This document shows, one piece after another, positions 1 through 7,283 of a stretch of DNA of 40,188 bases. Position 1 is the first letter of the stretch. Each line of letters begins with the position of its first letter. A model generated the notes under the pieces. That model was not told the DNA's origin. It worked only from the letters and a program-made list of their open reading frames with translations, and ran no database searches. The stretch comes from UBA12068 sp964452415 (GTDB lineage: Bacteria; Patescibacteriota; Minisyncoccia; Moranbacterales; GWC2-37-73): positions 1-40,188 of the forward strand of contig CAYVME010000007.1 of the NCBI GenBank assembly GCA_964452415.1, read 5' to 3'. A program made the translations under genes and the position numbers.

Positions 1-396
1 CCTTCGCTCCAGAGGAAAAATTTCTTAACGCTCCACTCGTTGCAGATTTGTATCGACACATTTCTAGTGCGAAAGGGGTACAGAATTCGACTGAACACAA
101 TAAAATGTCCCGGATTAGGACCATTTTTACCAATTAATTCTATCATCATGGACCTAAAATTGCAACATTTCCAGACCTATTTCGGCAATTGCGCTATAGG
201 GGTAATCGCCTGATCTTTTTCGTCCCGTTTTGATTGAACTATTTCCATTTTGGAAAAAGTTGCCCTAATTAATAATTCATCTTAAAAGATCTGCCAGGTC
301 TTTTATTCAAGAGAGCTTTTGACTAGACCTTTTTCGCCCCAGTTCTGATTGAAATATTTCCGGAATTGGATCGTATTTATCTGTGCATAGCAACTA
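1..396. other. Gene-free stretch with an imperfect direct repeat
   Basis: I see no convincing coding region on either strand. The visible structure is an imperfect direct repeat of about 40 bases: one copy at 215-254 and one at 329-370, sharing the words TTTTTCG, TGATTGAA and ATTTCC. It could be a decayed duplication. Nothing else is recognisable, and the upstream gene lies outside the window. Confidence 0.45.
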
Positions 397-425
397 TTGA
401 CCCATCTGGCTCCTTGTGCTATGCT
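397..425 (+). promoter_or_regulatory. Promoter of candidate small RNA
   Basis: TTGACC (397-402) and TATGCT (420-425) are separated by exactly 17 bases, and TGC stands directly before the -10 (extended -10). Transcription would start near 432 and run into the folded RNA described next. There is no plus-strand protein gene downstream. Confidence 0.55.
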
Positions 426-431
426 TTATCC

Positions 432-521
432 ATAACGAGGCACCCGGGACAAATCCCAGAGGGAAAGTTAGCAATAACTACCGGAATGCCTGACCGAGAC
501 TTATGTCTCGGTTTTGTTTTT
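432..521 (+). ncRNA. Candidate structured small RNA ending in its own terminator
   Basis: Between a good promoter and an intrinsic terminator lies a compact fold. A closing stem pairs AGGCA (438-442) with TGCCT (487-491). Inside are GGGA/TCCC with loop CAAA (446-457) and AGTTA/TAACT with a GCAA (GNRA) tetraloop (466-479). The terminator follows at once: CCGAGAC/GTCTCGG (494-511) and a T-rich tail. No protein gene follows on this strand, so a stand-alone RNA of about 90 nt fits better than a leader. I compared it mentally with common riboswitch and ribozyme consensus sequences and could not match it to any. The fold was done by eye. Confidence 0.45.
494..521 (+). terminator. Intrinsic terminator
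   Basis: A perfect 7-bp stem CCGAGAC/GTCTCGG with loop TTAT is followed by a T-rich tail. It ends the candidate small RNA and stops plus-strand transcription before the convergent DUF3800 gene. Confidence 0.8.
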
Positions 522-1083
522 ATTGCATCAAAATAACCAACTTCTTTTCAAGCATTTTATAATATTTTTGCAATCTCTTTTCATTTTTCTTGTCAAAATG
601 TGATCTGCTTAAACCAGCAATCATATCAGCCAACCTGACACATGCAATCTTATCATCTTTTACCGTTCTTATTTTCTTTGCAGGAACACCCTTATCACGC
701 AGAACTTTTTTAATCTTAAACTCATACCATTTTGGCTTTTTGCCATCAATATAAATACAAGAAATTCTCTTTTCAACCGCCATATGCAAAAGAATTCTTT
801 CCAATTCTTTTGCTGGATTTATTGGGTTTTTTATTATGGCAATTTTAACCTTGAAATCCAATTTTAAAACTTCCTGGATGAATTTTTCCTTGAATTTCCA
901 GGCAACTTCCGACCAATGAAACTTTTCTATTTTCAAGGATTTTTCAATTTGGCAAATCTTTTCCTCAATCTCCTTGAAATCATCAACTTCCACATATACA
1001 AGAGCAAATGAAGAATGATCGACTTTTTTATGTATTCCAGATTCATCAATAAAAATATGCATGTTTTTTGTTTTTATTTGCAT
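520..1083 (-). CDS. DUF3800 domain protein
   Basis: A 187-residue protein (180 if translation starts at the second Met, 1062, where the family homology begins with MHIFIDESG). The IDESG motif near the N-terminus and a later acidic CVRLADMIAG segment (about residues 148-157) are typical of DUF3800. This family has an RNase H-like fold with conserved Asp/Glu and is often found near mobile or defence genes; its biochemical role is not established. A 33-bp palindrome containing a TATAAT-like -10 sits just upstream, so the gene may be repressed by a dimeric regulator. It stands alone, convergent with the small-RNA candidate and separated from the lipase gene by about 50 bp. Family assignment is fairly sure; function is unknown. 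Confidence 0.8.
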   Translation of the reverse strand: MQIKTKNMHIFIDESGIHKKVDHSSFALVYVEVDDFKEIEEKICQIEKSLKIEKFHWSEVAWKFKEKFIQEVLKLDFKVKIAIIKNPINPAKELERILLHMAVEKRISCIYIDGKKPKWYEFKIKKVLRDKGVPAKKIRTVKDDKIACVRLADMIAGLSRSHFDKKNEKRLQKYYKMLEKKLVILMQ

Positions 1084-1085
1084 TA

Positions 1086-1118
1086 TTAATTATAATGATA
1101 TAATATCATCATAATTAA
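1086..1118 (-). promoter_or_regulatory. 33-bp palindrome overlapping the -10 of the DUF3800 gene
   Basis: The arms TTAATTAT / ATAATTAA and ATGATAT / ATATCAT are arranged symmetrically around position 1102, with one mismatched pair. On the minus strand it contains TATAAT (1089-1094) immediately before the start codon at 1083. There is no T-run, so an operator is more likely than a terminator. Confidence 0.45.
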
Positions 1119-1135
1119 AGTTTTGCAAAGATTTC

Positions 1136-3916
1136 CTATTGACGGGAGATTTTGACCTGGCCTTTTTTAGTTTCAAAACCGAAGATTGTCATGCCAGGGA
1201 TTTCTTCTTTGATTGGGCGAGAATCTGCATCGTCACGAATGCTTGAGTCAAGGTCTTGAGGTTTTTGCATCAAAACTGTGATGTTTTCCTTTGGACGAAA
1301 ATGCGACTCCAGTGTCTCGCTTGAAACGCCAATCTTTGATGCAAACATCGCATAGGATGCTTTTTTTTGATCAAGGTGCCACTTGTATGTCAAAGATGCA
1401 CCTGTAACCTCTTGCGTCACGCCATTGTATGAAATGGAAAGCAAGGAAATTTCGATGCGATGATCCTTGTCTTTCTTTTTTTCAAAAACAAGAGTTGTGG
1501 CGTTTCCTGCCAAGTCTGTCAAAACCGCCGTTTGGGTGATTTTTTGTCTCTTGTCCACTTGCTCGCTCAAGGAAACTGAAACATTTTGGGAAACATTGTC
1601 GATTCCAACAATCTCGAGTTTTTGAGTTGCTGGATTGAATGATATTTTTGCCTCAGGTGCAATCTCATCTTTGGCCTCTTCAGCAACATCTTCGCCAACA
1701 ATTTTTTCTCCAACAATTTCTATTGTTTTTTCTTCAATTTCATTTGGAACTGAAATTCCAGTCATGGTTTCGACAGATTCATTTGATTTGGTTTCATCAT
1801 TTGGATCTTGTGAAACTTTCACAGCTTCAATTCTAAATTCTCCACCTTCTCCAGTTCCCTTTGTAATGATTCTATATTCCCCATCTTCCGGATTTGGAAT
1901 TGTCAAAAATTCATTCTCAGTTTCAAATCCAGAATAGAATGAACCATCCTCATTTTCAAAAATCGTGTCATTCTCAAAATTCTTCCCATATTTCACCCCG
2001 CTCGGAGAAATGATTTGAATGTCGACCGGAGAGAAAACATTAAACAAAAGAACATTTGTCATATGCCAATCATCAACAAAATTACACTCTGTTTTGCCCG
2101 TGAGTTCACGAAGAACTTCACACTGAGATGCAGTTGGCAGATATTGATGCGAAGAATCAATTTCGATCATTTTGTAAGCAGAGATGCTTTCGGCGCTATA
2201 TTTTGGAACTGTTTCATCACCGTAATAAAATTCGAGTCCTTGATCAGTGTTATCATCATAAAATTTTTCCGGCATTCCATGTTCCCATTTTTCAGCAATT
2301 TCACTTTGGACCAAGCGAATTTTTGAAATGGTGCTTTGGTCGCTTTCGAGCTTGCCGAAAATGTTGATGTGCTCGACTTTTTTCATTTTTTCCAGATTGG
2401 CTTCCAAATTCAAATCTTCCAGAAATGTGTTGCGGGGATAATTTTCAGGATAAGTTCGCACTTGTCCACTTCCAGCATCAATCAAATATGCATAATCAGG
2501 CAAAAGTTGATTCACTGAAGGAACTTTTTCTTGAAGATAATTTTTCAAGTCATCAAATCCTGCATGCTGGGCTTCTTGATTGAAATGATGTTTTGCTAAC
2601 TTATCGCTCCAAGTAAAGAATCCTTCACCGGCTTCCCATTTGAGATATGCCGAAGGCGAACCTTTTTGGGGTGTTCCCATTGTTATTAATTGATCAATTG
2701 TGCCGAGATATTGAACTCCATCAATTTCTTCAATGTATGCCCTTGCCACCAAGCCACCCATCGAGTGAGCCACCACATCAACTTTTGAAACCTTTGTTTC
2801 ACTGATGATGCCTTCAATTCTGGATTGCAAAAATCGAGCACTGGTCTGATTGTTGTTTCTCCAGTCATATGGAAAATCAAACAAATTAACATCTTTAATG
2901 AATCCATTTTCTTCAAGTGAAGCGACCAGATCATCATATGAATGCGTGATTGGATCAAGTTGCCAAGAGCCCAAAAATTGTCCTGAGCCCATGATTCCAG
3001 GCACAACAATTGTCGGATCCGCAATCAGGTCATTCCCCCTCCATCTTTCCAATAAATAGTTTCCATTCAGCCCAACACCATTCGATAGTGTGCTTCCTTC
3101 AGCGTTTGGACCCAGAAAATCACCATACCAATTATTCTTGAGAAGAAAGCGTTTCTTGCAATTAATTTCTGAAAAATATTCATGGCATCGCAAAACAGAA
3201 TCAATCGCCAAGCCTCCAGATGTCAAATCAAAATTCGAGTTAACAATTTCGATAAACCCGTTTTCATTGTAACCCAAATTTGTCACATCATCTTCTCTGC
3301 CTATATATGTGTCAACTGAAATTGTTTCATTGAAAAATGTTGAATTTTCAATATGAACTTTTCCTGAAATATATGAAAAATAATTATACACTTGAACTTC
3401 AGCAGCAACTGCAGTATTAATAAAAAAGTTTTTTTTCAATGACATTTCATCATCATAGCTTCTATTGGCACCAATAAAATCAACATATCTGAAAAATGAT
3501 GTTTCTCCGTCAATGAAGGAATTGAATCTTATATCATACAAACCATTTTCCTCTGTTGATGCAAATGTTATTTTTTCATCTTGTGTTCCAATGGCCAAAA
3601 TTTTTCCATCGCCAACAATTAAATATGGTTGCTGATCAGGGTTATCTCGAAACAAGATTCTTGCACCCTTTTCGATCTTGAGAACACCACCCTCTTCTAT
3701 TGTTACACCTTTTTCAATGATATGATCACCTTTACCCCAGGTCACTTCTCCAAAAATATATTCGTAGCCCTCCTCATTGATATAATGCACATCGTCAAAG
3801 ATTTCTTCAGCCTTAGCAAGACGAACAGAAAACAAGAATGTTGTGAAAACAAAAACAACTGCCAGCAATGATGCCAACAGCTGTTTTGATTTTTCATTTT
3901 TTGTTTTTTTGGGCAT
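1136..3916 (-). CDS. Secreted lipase/acyltransferase-like alpha/beta hydrolase, multidomain
   Basis: A 926-residue exported protein. Residues 1-36 form a signal peptide (basic start, long hydrophobic core, cleavage plausible after AKA). Residues about 60-260 are rich in short beta strands with N-x-N turns and look like a solenoid. From about 300 a lipase-like alpha/beta hydrolase domain begins: PGIMGSG oxyanion-loop region, then AHSMGGLVAR with nucleophile Ser385, as in LCAT/PGAP1-type lipases. The C-terminal 280 residues look like beta-sandwich modules. The substrate is unknown; a surface or secreted lipid or ester is likely. It begins 23 nt upstream of the stop of the small membrane gene before it, so the two are probably translationally coupled. 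The His/Asp of the triad were not pinned down. Confidence 0.75.
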   Translation of the reverse strand: MPKKTKNEKSKQLLASLLAVVFVFTTFLFSVRLAKAEEIFDDVHYINEEGYEYIFGEVTWGKGDHIIEKGVTIEEGGVLKIEKGARILFRDNPDQQPYLIVGDGKILAIGTQDEKITFASTEENGLYDIRFNSFIDGETSFFRYVDFIGANRSYDDEMSLKKNFFINTAVAAEVQVYNYFSYISGKVHIENSTFFNETISVDTYIGREDDVTNLGYNENGFIEIVNSNFDLTSGGLAIDSVLRCHEYFSEINCKKRFLLKNNWYGDFLGPNAEGSTLSNGVGLNGNYLLERWRGNDLIADPTIVVPGIMGSGQFLGSWQLDPITHSYDDLVASLEENGFIKDVNLFDFPYDWRNNNQTSARFLQSRIEGIISETKVSKVDVVAHSMGGLVARAYIEEIDGVQYLGTIDQLITMGTPQKGSPSAYLKWEAGEGFFTWSDKLAKHHFNQEAQHAGFDDLKNYLQEKVPSVNQLLPDYAYLIDAGSGQVRTYPENYPRNTFLEDLNLEANLEKMKKVEHINIFGKLESDQSTISKIRLVQSEIAEKWEHGMPEKFYDDNTDQGLEFYYGDETVPKYSAESISAYKMIEIDSSHQYLPTASQCEVLRELTGKTECNFVDDWHMTNVLLFNVFSPVDIQIISPSGVKYGKNFENDTIFENEDGSFYSGFETENEFLTIPNPEDGEYRIITKGTGEGGEFRIEAVKVSQDPNDETKSNESVETMTGISVPNEIEEKTIEIVGEKIVGEDVAEEAKDEIAPEAKISFNPATQKLEIVGIDNVSQNVSVSLSEQVDKRQKITQTAVLTDLAGNATTLVFEKKKDKDHRIEISLLSISYNGVTQEVTGASLTYKWHLDQKKASYAMFASKIGVSSETLESHFRPKENITVLMQKPQDLDSSIRDDADSRPIKEEIPGMTIFGFETKKGQVKISRQ

Positions 3917-4196
3917 ATTTATTTTTAAAAAAGTTAAAAACTAAAATTAGCAAGAGTAATAGATTTATGTATGGCCAAATGTTTCGAGTAAAATCAAATA
4001 ACCATACGATATTGAATCTACTTGCGAAGTTAAAATTAATATTTCCAAACAAGATAGTATTACCTAGGGCTGACATCAAAAAAACAGGCAACAAAATCTT
4101 TTTTGTTTTAATCGCCACCACAATCGAAATTGCAAGTGAAATGAAAAGCAGAAAAACAATCACATTGAGGTCTGCGCTTGGGCTTGAAAAAAACAT
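3894..4196 (-). CDS. Small three-helix membrane protein, unknown
   Basis: A 100-residue protein with about three hydrophobic segments (roughly residues 8-28, 34-58 and 72-91) and a lysine-rich cytoplasmic tail. Its stop codon lies inside the first codons of the secreted lipase-like gene, an overlap of 23 nt that suggests co-transcription and coupling. No family recognised. The clear alternation of hydrophobic helices and the coupling argue that it is real. Confidence 0.55.
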   Translation of the reverse strand: MFFSSPSADLNVIVFLLFISLAISIVVAIKTKKILLPVFLMSALGNTILFGNINFNFASRFNIVWLFDFTRNIWPYINLLLLLILVFNFFKNKYAQKNKK

Positions 4197-4322
4197 ATTT
4201 GGGTCATAAAGTCCTTAAAGTCAAAAGTCCTTAAAGCTCTATTTTGTGATTAATTTTTATTTTTATATTATACCACAGATTAAAAAAAGTCCGTACATCG
4301 AAAATGAGTACAATCAAATGCA

Positions 4323-4348
4323 GATTCCGGATCAAGTCCGGAATGACA
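4323..4348. repeat. REP-like palindrome, half unit
   Basis: ATTCCGGA...TCCGGAAT closes an 8-bp stem and the unit ends in GACA. The same unit is present twice, head to head, at 22515-22572. This kind of palindrome is widespread in bacterial intergenic regions and often produces spurious PDLIRN-type peptides. Confidence 0.7.
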
Positions 4349-4381
4349 ATGGTTTTTTTTCTGATGTTTTTATGCTGATAA

Positions 4382-4409
4382 AGTTTACAGTTTACAGTCA
4401 ACTGTAAAC
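4382..4409. repeat. AGTTTAC heptamer array forming a hairpin
   Basis: Four 7-bp units (AGTTTAC, AGTTTAC, AGTCAAC, TGTAAAC). The last three include a perfect 9-bp inverted repeat, GTTTACAGT/ACTGTAAAC, around a CA loop. No T-run follows, so it is not a standard terminator. Confidence 0.6.
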
Positions 4410-4618
4410 CAATACAACATACTTGCATCTTTTGTCAACATATTTTATATTCTGCTTATTCAAGGCATTTTTAACATCATTCTCGCATCCCGCTTTCAAC
4501 TTTATGGGCTTTTGACTTTCAACTTTAGACTTCCCGTGCTTTCGACTTTCGACTTTTTGCATTTCGCATCCCGCTTTCGACTTTATAGGCTTTACAGACT
4601 TTCAGCTAGCGCTTCGGG

Positions 4619-5395
4619 CTAGATTTCTTCCGCCACCTTCACGATGAATTTTCGATATGAAAAAATGCTGAGAATGAAAGATCCCAGGACAATTGCAGTG
4701 AAAGTTGCATATTGAGAAAGATCAGCAAAATGATTGTTGATCAAGGCTTCTTTGGTGAAATGAATTGCAAATGCGAGCGGATTGAGAAGAATAAATTGAT
4801 GATATTGAGCTGGCAAAGTCACCAACGGATAGATGATCGGCGAAGCATACAAAATTATCATCGTCAGCACTTCCCAGATCATGGCCAAGTCTCTGAATTT
4901 CACATACAAAGGCGCTGTGATGAGCGCAAAAGAAAGGATGATGACATATATGAAAATTGAAAACATCAAAAATGTCAGAATTGACGCGATGCTTGGCATG
5001 AAACCCTTGATTGCAAAGAAAAATGCAATCACCAAAAGATTCATCAAGAAGATCAAAGTCGCATTGATGGTTGAAGCCAGGATTATTGTCCATCTCGGAA
5101 CATAGATCTTGGTCACGAGCTGCGCTTTGGAAAGAAGCGAACTCATTCCGGCGCTGGTGCCCTCAGCAAAAAAATAGAACATCATGAGCGCAACCAGCAA
5201 TTGCAAGGAATATGTTCCATCGCCTGTTCCCTTTGGATTGAACATCGAAGAAAAAACAAAATTCATCACCGCGAAAGTGAGCAATGGCTTGAGAAGCGCC
5301 CACAAATATCCCAGCACGCTTCCGTGATAGCGAAGTTTGAAATCAGTTTTTGCCAGGGCCCAGATTAACTCGCGATAATTCTCATGGTGTCGCAT
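4619..5395 (-). CDS. ABC-2 type polysaccharide export permease
   Basis: A 258-residue inner-membrane protein from the ATG at 5395. An upstream TTG at 5407 lies in repeat DNA and is less likely. About six hydrophobic helices follow an N-terminal amphipathic segment (FKLRYHGSVLGYLWALLKP), the hallmark of Wzm/TagG/KpsM-type permeases that move polysaccharide or teichoic-acid chains across the membrane. Its usual partner, an ABC ATPase (Wzt/TagH), is not next to it or anywhere in this window; ftsE is a different class. It lies 3' of the alginate-like genes but is separated from them by repeat DNA, so a role in the same export pathway is only possible. Family call is confident; substrate unknown. 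Confidence 0.85.
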   Translation of the reverse strand: MRHHENYRELIWALAKTDFKLRYHGSVLGYLWALLKPLLTFAVMNFVFSSMFNPKGTGDGTYSLQLLVALMMFYFFAEGTSAGMSSLLSKAQLVTKIYVPRWTIILASTINATLIFLMNLLVIAFFFAIKGFMPSIASILTFLMFSIFIYVIILSFALITAPLYVKFRDLAMIWEVLTMIILYASPIIYPLVTLPAQYHQFILLNPLAFAIHFTKEALINNHFADLSQYATFTAIVLGSFILSIFSYRKFIVKVAEEI

Positions 5396-5404
5396 ACACG
5401 AAGT

Positions 5405-5460
5405 CAAAAGTCTCTAAAGTCCATAAAGTCAAAAGCTGACTCAAAAAACTCAAAAAACAA
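5405..5460. repeat. AAAGTC heptamer-type repeat
   Basis: Units of the AAAGTC/GACTTT family (AAGTCAAAAGTC, TAAAGTCC, AAAGTCAAAAG) fill the gap between the permease and the four-helix-bundle gene. It is the same family as at 5855-5970, 12420-12565 and 13525-13615. Confidence 0.55.
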
Positions 5461-5461
5461 G

Positions 5462-5803
5462 CTATTTTAGTTTCTTAATAAATCCCGATAAAATTCTTGA
5501 TATCTCAGCAGATATTTCCAATAATTCACCAGATTCCTTATTAGTAATATACCTCAAATCTTGAGCCAAGTAAATCATGGACCTAACTTCACCACATGAA
5601 CCCTTGGCAATATATAGAAAATGACTAAACTCTTTGTCTCCTTTTCTTTCGAATCCTTCGGCAATATTGTTCATTATAGAAACAGAAGCCCTCTGAATTT
5701 GGTCTCGAAAACCAAAGTCTCGACTGTCTGAAAATATTTTGTACACAAAAATTGTCAATTGCCTTGCCTTTTGCCAAGCTATTATATCCTCAAATTTTTC
5801 CAT
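5462..5803 (-). CDS. Four-helix-bundle protein (S23/IVP family)
   Basis: A 113-residue, almost all-helical protein starting MEKFEDIIAWQKAR. The W-x-K-A start, the central SIMNNIAEGFERK and the late GSCGEVRSMIYLAQDL segment are diagnostic of the four-helix-bundle family first seen in intervening sequences of 23S rRNA genes. In many CPR and Bacteroidetes genomes it stands alone in ordinary loci, as here, and its function is unknown. No 23S gene is in this window. Both flanks are heptamer repeat DNA, which suggests it may have moved in as a unit. Confidence 0.85.
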   Translation of the reverse strand: MEKFEDIIAWQKARQLTIFVYKIFSDSRDFGFRDQIQRASVSIMNNIAEGFERKGDKEFSHFLYIAKGSCGEVRSMIYLAQDLRYITNKESGELLEISAEISRILSGFIKKLK

Positions 5804-5854
5804 TGTTTTTTAATTTTTATTTTTTTATTTGTATTTCGCATTTTACTCTAGGGA

Positions 5855-5970
5855 CTTTTTTCTTTCGACTTTTTACATCCCGCTTTTGACTTTTAGCTTT
5901 TGACTTTCAACTTTAGACTCTCTGCATTCTGCATCCCGCTTTTGACTTTAGACTTTTAGCTTTCGACTTA
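5855..5970. repeat. CTTT-x-GA heptamer array
   Basis: Tandem units such as CTTTTGA, CTTTAGA, CTTTTAG and CTTTCGA run with a 7-bp period, clearest at 5939-5968. They are interrupted by the words GCATTCTGCATCCCG and ACATCCCG, which recur at 4482, 4560 and 12440. Confidence 0.7.
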
Positions 5971-5978
5971 ATTATACC

Positions 5979-7283
5979 CTATTTTCTGACATTAAGCATG
6001 AGTACGAATGAATCTGAGGAGGTGCTTTGGGACTCATATAGGAGAGGCGGGATTCCATTTTTGACTCTTTCTGGCAAATTTGGATACAAGTTTGTTTCCG
6101 ATTGGCTGATCTGGACAGGTTTGGAAAATTTTTCTCCATCGTATTTGGACAAAAATATTTTTCCATCTGTCGGGTCTTCATTTGGGAGCTTGGAAGATGT
6201 TTCTGATTCCATCCAAGTCACAAAGACATTCCCCCTGGCATCGGCCGAAACATTTGGAAAAAATTGATATTTTTCTGAATCTGCAACAATTTTCGCCTCT
6301 GACAATTGACCTTCTTTCAAAAAGCGATGCATGATTTGAGATTTCCCTTTGGAATTCAGCGAGCGCCAAACAACATGAATTTTTTCATCGCGATCAATGA
6401 CCGCACTCAAGTGACGCGAATCAAGCGAAGAATCTGAAATCATTTCCCACTGACTCCAGGAATTTCCATTGTCATCTGACCATGCGTGCACAAGCTGTTG
6501 CTTGTTGTCATCATTTCCAAAGGAAGAATATGCCAACAAATGAAGTTTTCCATTGCCTGACCGGCCAGGTTTTTCTCTGACCATGGTTGGCCTGGACTGG
6601 GTGTTTTCAAGAGTCTCGCGGACATTTCTCCATTGACTCCAAGATTTTCCTCCATCAAATGACTTGGAAAATTTGATTTGTTGCTTTTTGTTGTTTTCAT
6701 CTTTTCCTTCCCAGGCAACAAACAATTCGTTTTCAGATTTGGTCAGGATGTATGGGTGCTCTTGCCAATAGTCTTCACCTTCATATCCACCAACCAAGGC
6801 AATGTTTTTCCACTCGCTCCAACTTTTTCCATCATCAATCGATTGAGAATATTTGATTTGTCGATTGTTTGTTTCTTCTTTCGATTCAGATTCAGCCCCA
6901 TACCAAACAACATGCAAATTGTTTTTTTCATCAACAGCAATTGAAGGCACTCGTTGATCCGCGCCCTTGCCAACCGTCGAGATGGGCTTGGCTGTTCCTG
7001 AGATTTTCCAGTCTTTTTTTTCACGAAAAACCTTGGCCACAAAAATCTCAGATTTTCCCTGATATTTTTTGCGATATGCAATGAAGATGTCGCCCTTGTT
7101 ATTGAGCACAACTTTCCGTTGTCCGGAATATCCCAAACCCTTGATGTCCTCAATCTCATCCACTTTCAAGGCTACAGTTTCCTGTTTGAAAAAATTCCAA
7201 ACAAAAAAGCCCAGCAACAACATTGCAACTCCCAAGATGATTCCAATTGTGGTCACTCTATTTGATTTCATTTTCGTTTTCAT
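5979..7283 (-). CDS. Membrane-anchored BNR/Asp-box beta-propeller protein
   Basis: A 434-residue protein from the ATG at 7283 (a second in-frame ATG is at 7271; the upstream in-frame extension is the out-of-frame end of the synthase gene). One N-terminal helix (VTTIGIILGVAMLLLGFFVW) anchors it; the rest is extracellular. Three clear Asp boxes are visible: DDGKSWSEW, DGGKSWSQW and DDNGNSWSQW, plus degenerate copies such as DEKNNLHVVW. These mark a sialidase-like six-bladed propeller. Catalytic sialidase residues are not evident, so it may bind rather than cleave sugar. The start codon lies 26 nt inside the end of the synthase-epimerase gene, so it is translated together with it and probably works on or holds the same polymer. 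Confidence 0.75.
   Translation of the reverse strand: MKTKMKSNRVTTIGIILGVAMLLLGFFVWNFFKQETVALKVDEIEDIKGLGYSGQRKVVLNNKGDIFIAYRKKYQGKSEIFVAKVFREKKDWKISGTAKPISTVGKGADQRVPSIAVDEKNNLHVVWYGAESESKEETNNRQIKYSQSIDDGKSWSEWKNIALVGGYEGEDYWQEHPYILTKSENELFVAWEGKDENNKKQQIKFSKSFDGGKSWSQWRNVRETLENTQSRPTMVREKPGRSGNGKLHLLAYSSFGNDDNKQQLVHAWSDDNGNSWSQWEMISDSSLDSRHLSAVIDRDEKIHVVWRSLNSKGKSQIMHRFLKEGQLSEAKIVADSEKYQFFPNVSADARGNVFVTWMESETSSKLPNEDPTDGKIFLSKYDGEKFSKPVQISQSETNLYPNLPERVKNGIPPLLYESQSTSSDSFVLMLNVRK

Larger units (their letters stand above)
4197..4618. repeat. Repeat-rich intergenic region (heptameric arrays and REP-like palindrome)
   Basis: No gene is supported. The region holds AAAGTC-type units (about 4210-4240), a REP-like palindrome (4323-4348), AGTTTAC heptamers folding as a perfect 9-bp hairpin (4382-4409), and a run of CTTT-x-GA units broken by the word GCATCCCG (about 4485-4615). 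Short reading frames here encode only repeat-derived peptides. Confidence 0.6.

Noticed and set aside
1635..3871. Several plus-strand open frames over the lipase-like gene
   Set aside because: They are shadows of the minus-strand coding sequence with low-complexity Ser/Phe composition.
4231..4428. Open frame of 65 codons containing PDLIRN
   Set aside because: It is the read-through of a REP-like palindrome and heptamer repeats; no real gene.
5462..5803. 23S rRNA intervening sequence
   Set aside because: The protein belongs to the family first found in such sequences, but no rRNA flanks it here.
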